Shown: positions 50,601-61,557 of the stretch, in pieces
How the letters are laid out: each line of letters starts with the position of its first letter
Numbering within the stretch: the stretch's first letter is position 1
NCBI GenBank assembly: GCA_960531495.1
Contig: CAUIJY010000068.1
Span: 1,240,001 to 1,304,000, forward strand
Direction of reading: 5' to 3'
Length of the DNA stretch: 64,000 bases
DNA from: Zeus faber
Lineage: Eukaryota; Chordata; Actinopteri; Zeiformes; Zeidae
Program-made: the position numbers and the translations under genes
The notes under the pieces: generated by a model
Told to the model about the DNA's origin: nothing
Seen by the model: the letters and a program-made list of their open reading frames with translations, nothing else
The model's database searches: none

Positions 50601-53600
50601 CAGATAGTGTAAATACTGTTATGAACTCATTTGTAATGGGAAAGTACTGTTTGCAAAAGAGTTTTTGGCACATCTAACAATTTTTTTCTGAAATTACGAG
50701 CATTTTCATAAAAACCTGCATGGATGGCAAACAAGGCATTTTCAGGCAATTTAAAAACTGAAAGGATGTTTTGAGTAAAGGTTTCTGTCATGACTCTGTA
50801 GGAACTGCTCAGATAGTGTAAATACTGTTATGAACTCATTTGTAATGGGAAAGTACTGTTTGCAAAAGAGTTTTTGGCACATCTAACAAGTTTTTCTGAA
50901 TTTATGAGCATTTTCATAAAAACCTGCATGGATGGCAAACAAGGCATTTTCAGGCAATTTGAAGACTGAAGGGATGTTTTGAGTAAAGGTTTCTGTCATG
51001 ACTCTCTAGGACTTGCTCAGATAGTGTAAATACTGTTATGAACTGATTTGTAATGGGAAAGTACTGTTTGCAAAACAGTTTTTGGCACATCTAACAAGTT
51101 TTTCTGAAATTATGAGCATTTTCATAAAAACCTGCATGGATGGCAAACAAGGCATTTTCAGGCAATTTGAAGACTGAAAGGATGTTTTGAGTAAAGGTTT
51201 CTGTCATGACTCTCTAGGAACTGCTCAGATAGTGTAAATACTGTTATGAACTCATTTGTAATGGGAAAGTACTGTTTGCAGAACAGTTTTTGGCACATCT
51301 AACAACTTTTTTCTGAAATTACGAGCATTTTCATAAAAACCTGCATGGATGGCAAACAAGGCATTTTCAGGCAATTTGAAGACTGAAGGGATGTTTTGAG
51401 TAAAGGTTTCTGTCATGACTCTCTAGGACTTGCTCAGATAGTGTAAATACTGTTATGAACTGATTTGTAATGGGAAAGTACTGTTTGCAAAACAGTTTTT
51501 GGCACATCTAACAAGTTTTTCCGAAATCACGTGCAGTTTCATAAAAACCTGCATGGGTGGCAAACAAGGCATTTTCAGGCAATTTAAAGACTGAAAGGAT
51601 GTTTTGAGTAAAGGTTTCTGTCATGACTCTCTAGGAACTGCTCAGATAGTGTAAATACTGTTATGAACTCATTTGTAATGGGAAAGTACTGTTTGCAGAA
51701 CAGTTTTTGGCACATCTAACAATTTTTTTCTGAAATTACGAGCATTTTCACAAAAACCTGCATGGATGGCAAACAAGGCATTTTCAGGAAATTTAAAGAC
51801 CGAAAGAATGTTTTGAGTAAAGGTTTCTGTCATGACTGTAGGAACTGCTCAGATAGTGTAAATACTGGTATGAACTCATTTGTAATTGGAAAGTACTGTT
51901 TGCAAAATAGTTTTTGGCACATCTAACAAGTTTTTCCGAAATCACGTGCAGTTTCATAAAAACCTGCATGGGTGGCAAACAAGGCATTTTCAGGCAATTT
52001 AAAGACTGAAAGGATGTTTTGAGTAAAGGTTTCTGTCATGACTCTCTAGGAACTGCTCAGATAGTGTAAATACTGTTATGAACTCATTTGTAATGGGAAA
52101 GTACTGTTTGCAGAACAGTTTTTGGCACATCTAACAATTTTTTTCTGAAATTACGAGCATTTTCACAAAAACCTGCATGGATGGCAAACAAGGCATTTTC
52201 AGGCAATTTAAAGACTGAAAGGATGTTTTGAGTAAAGGTTTCTGTCATGACTCTGTAGGAACTGCTCAGATAGTGTAAATACTGTTATGAACTCATTTGT
52301 AATGGGAAAGTACTGTTTGCAAAAGAGTTTTTGGCACATCTAACAAGTTTTTCTGAAATTATGAGCATTTTCATAAAAACCTGCATGGATTGCAAACAAG
52401 GCATTTTCAGGCAATTTGAAGACTGAAGGGATGTTTTGAGTAAAGGTTTCTGTCATGACTCTCTAGGACTTGCTCAGATAGTGTAAATACTGTTATGAAC
52501 TGATTTGTAATGGGAAAGTACTGTTTGCAAAACAGTTTTTGGCACATCTAACAAGTTTTTCCGAAATCACGTGCAGTTTCATAAAAACCTGCATGGGTGG
52601 CAAACAAGGCATTTTCAGGCAATTTTAAAGACTGAAAGGATGTTTTGAGTAAAGGTTTCTGTCATAACTCTGTAGGAACTGCTCAGATAGTGTAAATACT
52701 GTTATGAACTCATTTGTAATGGGAAAGTACTGTTTGCAGAACAGTTTTTGGCACATCTAACAAATTTTTTCTGAAATTACGAGCATTTTCATAAAAACCT
52801 GCATGGATGGCAAACAAGGCATTTTCAGGCAATTTAAAGACTGAAAGGATGTTTTGAGTAAAGGTTTCTGTCATGACTGTGTAGGACCTGCTCAGATAGT
52901 GTAAATACTGTTATGAACTGATTTGTAATGGGAAAGTACTGTTTGCAAAAGAGTTTTTGGCACATCTAACAAGTTTTTCTGAATTTATGAGCATTTTCAT
53001 AAAAACCTGCATGGATGGCAAACAAGGCATTTTCAGGCAATTTGAAGACTGAAGGGATGTTTTGAGTAAAGGTTTCTGTCATGACTCTCTAGGACTTGCT
53101 CAGATAGTGTAAATACTGTTATGAACTGATTTGTAATGGGAAAGTACTGTTTGCAAAACAGTTTTTGGCACATCTAACAAGTTTTTCTGAAATTATGAGC
53201 ATTTTCATAAAAACCTGCATGGATGGCAAACAAGGCATTTTCAGGCAATTTGAAGACTGAAAGGATGTTTTGAGTAAAGGTTTCTGTCATGACTCTCTAG
53301 GAACTGCTCAGATAGTGTAAATACTGTTATGAACTCATTTGTAATGGGAAAGTACTGTTTGCAGAACAGTTTTTGGCACATCTAACAACTTTTTTCTGAA
53401 ATTACGAGCATTTTCATAAAAACCTGCATGGATGGCAAACAAGGCATTTTGAGGCAATTTAAAGACTGAAAGGATGTTTTGAGTAAAGGTTTCTGTCATG
53501 ACTTTGTAGGAACTGCTCAGATAGTGTAAATACTGTTATGAACTCATTTGTAATAGGAAAGTACTGTTTGCAAAAGAGTTTTTGGCACATCTAACAAGTT

Positions 53601-54299
53601 TTTCTGAAATTATGAGCATTTTCATAAAAACCTGCATGGATGGCAAACAAGGCATTTTCAGGCAATTTGAAGACTGAAAGGATGTTTTGAGTAAAGGTTT
53701 CTGTCATGACTCTGTAGGAACTGCTCAGATAGTGTAAATACTGTTATGAACTCATTTGTAATGGGAAAGTACTGTTTGCAGAACAGTTTTTGGCACATCT
53801 AACAATTTTTTTCTGAAATTACGAGCATTTTCCTAAAAACCTGCATGGATGGCAAACAAGGCATTTTCAGGCAATTTAAAGACTGAAAGGATGTTTTGAG
53901 TAAAGGTTTCTGTCATGACTGTGTAGGACCTGCTCAGATAGTGTAAATACTGTTATGAACTGATTTGTAATGGGAAAGTACTGTTTGCAAAACAGTTTTT
54001 GGCACATCTAACAAGTTTTTCTGAAATTATGAGCATTTTCATAAAAACCTGCATGGATGGCAAACAAGGCATTTTCAGGCAATTTGAAGACTGAAAGGAT
54101 GTTTTGAGTAAAGGTTTCTGTCATGACTCTCTAGGAACTGCTCAGATAGTGTAAATACTGTTATGAACTCATTTGTAATGGGAAAGTACTGTTTGCGGAA
54201 CAGTTTTTGGCACATCTAACAACTTTTTTCTGAAATTACGAGCATTTTCATAAAAACCTGCATGGGTGGCAAACAAGGCATTTTCAGGCAATTTTAAAG
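47005..54299 (+). repeat. 35-monomer duplication (7,295 bp), copy 1
   Basis: Everything from about 47005 to 54262 recurs 7,295 bp downstream: gactgtgtagg (47040 and 54335), tggattgc (48635 and 55930; 52386 and 59681), ttcctaaa (50079 and 57374; 53830 and 61125), tttgagg (50531 and 57826) and the fused-monomer reverse frame (47547 and 54842). Inside it an 18-monomer, 3,751-bp step is visible (48635 to 52386; 50079 to 53830). The remaining 3,544 bp to the next landmark are the same step with one monomer fewer. Confidence 0.9.
51639..52053 (+). repeat. Two chimeric monomers in series
   Basis: 51639-51845 begins as a gcagaacag/cacaaa monomer and ends as the 206-bp type (aggaaattt, accgaaagaatg, gactgtagg). 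51846-52053 begins actggtatg with taattgg and gcaaaatag, a combination otherwise known from region A, and ends as a CACGTG/gggtgg monomer. The pair is repeated at 58934-59348. Confidence 0.82.
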
Positions 54300-54348
54300 A
54301 CTGAAAGGATGTTTTGAGTAAAGGTTTCTGTCATGACTGTGTAGGACC
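54139..54348 (+). repeat. Chimeric 210-bp monomer at the 7,295-bp duplication joint
   Basis: The left part is a gcagaacag/aactttttt type, here with a private gcggaac. After cctgcat it switches to gggtgg and attttaaag of another type, and then to the gactgtgtaggacctg tail of a third. It lies where copy 1 passes into copy 2 and has no match at the equivalent place near 61557, so it marks the recombination joint. Confidence 0.82.
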
Positions 54349-57300
54349 TGCTCAGATAGTGTAAATACTGTTATGAACTGATTTGTAATGGGAAAGTACT
54401 GTTTGCAAAAGAGTTTTTGGCACATCTAACAAGTTTTTCTGAATTTATGAGCATTTTCATAAAAACCTGCATGGATGGCAAACAAGGCATTTTCAGGCAA
54501 TTTGAAGACTGAAGGGATGTTTTGAGTAAAGGTTTCTGTCATGACTCTCTAGGACTTGCTCAGATAGTGTAAATACTGTTATGAACTGATTTGTAATGGG
54601 AAAGTACTGTTTGCAAAACAGTTTTTGGCACATCTAACAAGTTTTTCTGAAATTACAAGCATTTTCATAAAAACCTGCATGGATGGCAAACAAGGCAGTT
54701 TCAGGCAATTTAAAGACTGAAAGGATGCTTTGAGTAAAGGTTTCTGTCATAAATCTGTAGGAACTGCTCAGATAGTGTAAATACTGTTATGAACTGATTT
54801 GTAATGGGAAAGTATTGTTTGCAAAACAGTTTTTGGCACATCTAACAAGTTTTTCTGAAATTACGTGCAGTTTCATAAAAACCTGCATGGGTGGCAAACA
54901 AGGCATTTTCAGGCAATTTAAAGACTGAAAGGATGTTTTGAGTAAAGGTTTCTGTCATAACTCTGTAGGAACTGCTCAGATAGTGTAAATACTGATATGA
55001 TATGATTTGTAATGGGAAAGTACTGTTTGCAAAACAGTTTTTGGCACATCTAACAAGTTTTTCTGAAATTATGAGCATTTTCATAAAAACCTGCATGGAT
55101 GGCAAACAAGGCATTTTCAGGCAATTTGAAGACTGAAAGGATGTTTTGAGTAAAGGTTTCTGTCATGACTCTCTAGGAACTGCTCAGATAGTGTAAATAC
55201 TGTTATGAACTCATTTGTAATGGGAAAGTACTGTTTGCAGAACAGTTTTTGGCACATCTAACAACTTTTTTCTGAAATTACGAGCATTTTCATAAAAACC
55301 TGCATGGATGGCAAACAAGGCATTTTCAGGCAATTTGAAGACTGAAGGGATGTTTTGAGTAAAGGTTTCTGTCATGACTCTCTAGGACTTGCTCAGATAG
55401 TGTAAATACTGTTATGAACTGATTTGTAATGGGAAAGTACTGTTTGCAAAACAGTTTTTGGCACATCTAACAAGTTTTTCCGAAATCACGTGCAGTTTCA
55501 TAAAAACCTGCATGGGTGGCAAACAAGGCATTTTCAGGCAATTTAAAGACTGAAAGGATGTTTTGAGTAAAGGTTTCTGTCATGACTCTCTAGGAACTGC
55601 TCAGATAGTGTAAATACTGTTATGAACTCATTTGTAATGGGAAAGTACTGTTTGCAGAACAGTTTTTGGCACATCTAACAATTTTTTTCTGAAATTACGA
55701 GCATTTTCACAAAAACCTGCATGGATGGCAAACAAGGCATTTTCAGGCAATTTAAAGACTGAAAGGATGTTTTGAGTAAAGGTTTCTGTCATGACTCTGT
55801 AGGAACTGCTCAGATAGTGTAAATACTGTTATGAACTCATTTGTAATGGGAAAGTACTGTTTGCAAAAGAGTTTTTGGCACATCTAACAAGTTTTTCTGA
55901 AATTATGAGCATTTTCATAAAAACCTGCATGGATTGCAAACAAGGCATTTTCAGGCAATTTGAAGACTGAAGGGATGTTTTGAGTAAAGGTTTCTGTCAT
56001 GACTCTCTAGGACTTGCTCAGATAGTGTAAATACTGTTATGAACTGATTTGTAATGGGAAAGTACTGTTTGCAAAACAGTTTTTGGCACATCTAACAAGT
56101 TTTTCCGAAATCACGTGCAGTTTCATAAAAACCTGCATGGGTGGCAAACAAGGCATTTTCAGGCAATTTTAAAGACTGAAAGGATGTTTTGAGTAAAGGT
56201 TTCTGTCATAACTCTGTAGGAACTGCTCAGATAGTGTAAATACTGTTATGAACTCATTTGTAATGGGAAAGTACTGTTTGCAGAACAGTTTTTGGCACAT
56301 CTAACAAATTTTTTCTGAAATTACGAGCATTTTCATAAAAACCTGCATGGATGGCAAACAAGGCATTTTCAGGCAATTTAAAGACTGAAAGGATGTTTTG
56401 AGTAAAGGTTTCTGTCATGACTGTGTAGGACCTGCTCAGATAGTGTAAATACTGTTATGAACTGATTTGTAATGGGAAAGTACTGTTTGCAAAAGAGTTT
56501 TTGGCACATCTAACAAGTTTTTCTGAATTTATGAGCATTTTCATAAAAACCTGCATGGATGGCAAACAAGGCATTTTCAGGCAATTTGAAGACTGAAGGG
56601 ATGTTTTGAGTAAAGGTTTCTGTCATGACTCTCTAGGACTTGCTCAGATAGTGTAAATACTGTTATGAACTGATTTGTAATGGGAAAGTACTGTTTGCAA
56701 AACAGTTTTTGGCACATCTAACAAGTTTTTCTGAAATTATGAGCATTTTCATAAAAACCTGCATGGATGGCAAACAAGGCATTTTCAGGCAATTTGAAGA
56801 CTGAAAGGATGTTTTGAGTAAAGGTTTCTGTCATGACTCTCTAGGAACTGCTCAGATAGTGTAAATACTGTTATGAACTCATTTGTAATGGGAAAGTACT
56901 GTTTGCAGAACAGTTTTTGGCACATCTAACAACTTTTTTCTGAAATTACGAGCATTTTCATAAAAACCTGCATGGATGGCAAACAAGGCATTTTGAGGCA
57001 ATTTAAAGACTGAAAGGATGTTTTGAGTAAAGGTTTCTGTCATGACTTTGTAGGAACTGCTCAGATAGTGTAAATACTGTTATGAACTCATTTGTAATAG
57101 GAAAGTACTGTTTGCAAAAGAGTTTTTGGCACATCTAACAAGTTTTTCTGAAATTATGAGCATTTTCATAAAAACCTGCATGGATGGCAAACAAGGCATT
57201 TTCAGGCAATTTGAAGACTGAAAGGATGTTTTGAGTAAAGGTTTCTGTCATGACTCTGTAGGAACTGCTCAGATAGTGTAAATACTGTTATGAACTCATT

Positions 57301-60300
57301 TGTAATGGGAAAGTACTGTTTGCAGAACAGTTTTTGGCACATCTAACAATTTTTTTCTGAAATTACGAGCATTTTCCTAAAAACCTGCATGGATGGCAAA
57401 CAAGGCATTTTCAGGCAATTTAAAGACTGAAAGGATGTTTTGAGTAAAGGTTTCTGTCATGACTGTGTAGGACCTGCTCAGATAGTGTAAATACTGTTAT
57501 GAACTGATTTGTAATGGGAAAGTACTGTTTGCAAAACAGTTTTTGGCACATCTAACAAGTTTTTCTGAAATTATGAGCATTTTCATAAAAACCTGCATGG
57601 ATGGCAAACAAGGCATTTTCAGGCAATTTGAAGACTGAAAGGATGTTTTGAGTAAAGGTTTCTGTCATGACTCTCTAGGAACTGCTCAGATAGTGTAAAT
57701 ACTGTTATGAACTCATTTGTAATGGGAAAGTACTGTTTGCAGAACAGTTTTTGGCACATCTAACAACTTTTTTCTGAAATTACGAGCATTTTCATAAAAA
57801 CCTGCATGGATGGCAAACAAGGCATTTTGAGGCAATTTAAAAACTGAAAGGATGTTTTGAGTAAAGGTTTCTGTCATGACTCTGTAGGAACTGCTCAGAT
57901 AGTGTAAATACTGTTATGAACTCATTTGTAATGGGAAAGTACTGTTTGCAAAAGAGTTTTTGGCACATCTAACAATTTTTTTCTGAAATTACGAGCATTT
58001 TCATAAAAACCTGCATGGATGGCAAACAAGGCATTTTCAGGCAATTTAAAAACTGAAAGGATGTTTTGAGTAAAGGTTTCTGTCATGACTCTGTAGGAAC
58101 TGCTCAGATAGTGTAAATACTGTTATGAACTCATTTGTAATGGGAAAGTACTGTTTGCAAAAGAGTTTTTGGCACATCTAACAAGTTTTTCTGAATTTAT
58201 GAGCATTTTCATAAAAACCTGCATGGATGGCAAACAAGGCATTTTCAGGCAATTTGAAGACTGAAGGGATGTTTTGAGTAAAGGTTTCTGTCATGACTCT
58301 CTAGGACTTGCTCAGATAGTGTAAATACTGTTATGAACTGATTTGTAATGGGAAAGTACTGTTTGCAAAACAGTTTTTGGCACATCTAACAAGTTTTTCT
58401 GAAATTATGAGCATTTTCATAAAAACCTGCATGGATGGCAAACAAGGCATTTTCAGGCAATTTGAAGACTGAAAGGATGTTTTGAGTAAAGGTTTCTGTC
58501 ATGACTCTCTAGGAACTGCTCAGATAGTGTAAATACTGTTATGAACTCATTTGTAATGGGAAAGTACTGTTTGCAGAACAGTTTTTGGCACATCTAACAA
58601 CTTTTTTCTGAAATTACGAGCATTTTCATAAAAACCTGCATGGATGGCAAACAAGGCATTTTCAGGCAATTTGAAGACTGAAGGGATGTTTTGAGTAAAG
58701 GTTTCTGTCATGACTCTCTAGGACTTGCTCAGATAGTGTAAATACTGTTATGAACTGATTTGTAATGGGAAAGTACTGTTTGCAAAACAGTTTTTGGCAC
58801 ATCTAACAAGTTTTTCCGAAATCACGTGCAGTTTCATAAAAACCTGCATGGGTGGCAAACAAGGCATTTTCAGGCAATTTAAAGACTGAAAGGATGTTTT
58901 GAGTAAAGGTTTCTGTCATGACTCTCTAGGAACTGCTCAGATAGTGTAAATACTGTTATGAACTCATTTGTAATGGGAAAGTACTGTTTGCAGAACAGTT
59001 TTTGGCACATCTAACAATTTTTTTCTGAAATTACGAGCATTTTCACAAAAACCTGCATGGATGGCAAACAAGGCATTTTCAGGAAATTTAAAGACCGAAA
59101 GAATGTTTTGAGTAAAGGTTTCTGTCATGACTGTAGGAACTGCTCAGATAGTGTAAATACTGGTATGAACTCATTTGTAATTGGAAAGTACTGTTTGCAA
59201 AATAGTTTTTGGCACATCTAACAAGTTTTTCCGAAATCACGTGCAGTTTCATAAAAACCTGCATGGGTGGCAAACAAGGCATTTTCAGGCAATTTAAAGA
59301 CTGAAAGGATGTTTTGAGTAAAGGTTTCTGTCATGACTCTCTAGGAACTGCTCAGATAGTGTAAATACTGTTATGAACTCATTTGTAATGGGAAAGTACT
59401 GTTTGCAGAACAGTTTTTGGCACATCTAACAATTTTTTTCTGAAATTACGAGCATTTTCACAAAAACCTGCATGGATGGCAAACAAGGCATTTTCAGGCA
59501 ATTTAAAGACTGAAAGGATGTTTTGAGTAAAGGTTTCTGTCATGACTCTGTAGGAACTGCTCAGATAGTGTAAATACTGTTATGAACTCATTTGTAATGG
59601 GAAAGTACTGTTTGCAAAAGAGTTTTTGGCACATCTAACAAGTTTTTCTGAAATTATGAGCATTTTCATAAAAACCTGCATGGATTGCAAACAAGGCATT
59701 TTCAGGCAATTTGAAGACTGAAGGGATGTTTTGAGTAAAGGTTTCTGTCATGACTCTCTAGGACTTGCTCAGATAGTGTAAATACTGTTATGAACTGATT
59801 TGTAATGGGAAAGTACTGTTTGCAAAACAGTTTTTGGCACATCTAACAAGTTTTTCCGAAATCACGTGCAGTTTCATAAAAACCTGCATGGGTGGCAAAC
59901 AAGGCATTTTCAGGCAATTTTAAAGACTGAAAGGATGTTTTGAGTAAAGGTTTCTGTCATAACTCTGTAGGAACTGCTCAGATAGTGTAAATACTGTTAT
60001 GAACTCATTTGTAATGGGAAAGTACTGTTTGCAGAACAGTTTTTGGCACATCTAACAAATTTTTTCTGAAATTACGAGCATTTTCATAAAAACCTGCATG
60101 GATGGCAAACAAGGCATTTTCAGGCAATTTAAAGACTGAAAGGATGTTTTGAGTAAAGGTTTCTGTCATGACTGTGTAGGACCTGCTCAGATAGTGTAAA
60201 TACTGTTATGAACTGATTTGTAATGGGAAAGTACTGTTTGCAAAAGAGTTTTTGGCACATCTAACAAGTTTTTCTGAATTTATGAGCATTTTCATAAAAA

Positions 60301-61557
60301 CCTGCATGGATGGCAAACAAGGCATTTTCAGGCAATTTGAAGACTGAAGGGATGTTTTGAGTAAAGGTTTCTGTCATGACTCTCTAGGACTTGCTCAGAT
60401 AGTGTAAATACTGTTATGAACTGATTTGTAATGGGAAAGTACTGTTTGCAAAACAGTTTTTGGCACATCTAACAAGTTTTTCTGAAATTATGAGCATTTT
60501 CATAAAAACCTGCATGGATGGCAAACAAGGCATTTTCAGGCAATTTGAAGACTGAAAGGATGTTTTGAGTAAAGGTTTCTGTCATGACTCTCTAGGAACT
60601 GCTCAGATAGTGTAAATACTGTTATGAACTCATTTGTAATGGGAAAGTACTGTTTGCAGAACAGTTTTTGGCACATCTAACAACTTTTTTCTGAAATTAC
60701 GAGCATTTTCATAAAAACCTGCATGGATGGCAAACAAGGCATTTTGAGGCAATTTAAAGACTGAAAGGATGTTTTGAGTAAAGGTTTCTGTCATGACTTT
60801 GTAGGAACTGCTCAGATAGTGTAAATACTGTTATGAACTCATTTGTAATAGGAAAGTACTGTTTGCAAAAGAGTTTTTGGCACATCTAACAAGTTTTTCT
60901 GAAATTATGAGCATTTTCATAAAAACCTGCATGGATGGCAAACAAGGCATTTTCAGGCAATTTGAAGACTGAAAGGATGTTTTGAGTAAAGGTTTCTGTC
61001 ATGACTCTGTAGGAACTGCTCAGATAGTGTAAATACTGTTATGAACTCATTTGTAATGGGAAAGTACTGTTTGCAGAACAGTTTTTGGCACATCTAACAA
61101 TTTTTTTCTGAAATTACGAGCATTTTCCTAAAAACCTGCATGGATGGCAAACAAGGCATTTTCAGGCAATTTAAAGACTGAAAGGATGTTTTGAGTAAAG
61201 GTTTCTGTCATGACTGTGTAGGACCTGCTCAGATAGTGTAAATACTGTTATGAACTGATTTGTAATGGGAAAGTACTGTTTGCAAAACAGTTTTTGGCAC
61301 ATCTAACAAGTTTTTCTGAAATTATGAGCATTTTCATAAAAACCTGCATGGATGGCAAACAAGGCATTTTCAGGCAATTTGAAGACTGAAAGGATGTTTT
61401 GAGTAAAGGTTTCTGTCATGACTCTCTAGGAACTGCTCAGATAGTGTAAATACTGTTATGAACTCATTTGTAATGGGAAAGTACTGTTTGCAGAACAGTT
61501 TTTGGCACATCTAACAACTTTTTTCTGAAATTACGAGCATTTTCATAAAAACCTGCA
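54300..61557 (+). repeat. 35-monomer duplication, copy 2
   Basis: Tandem copy of 47005-54262. I saw no consistent differences over about 7.2 kb when comparing landmarks, apart from the edges. The end is placed where copy 1 enters its chimeric joint monomer and this copy continues as an ordinary aactttttt/gaaggg monomer. Confidence 0.88.
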
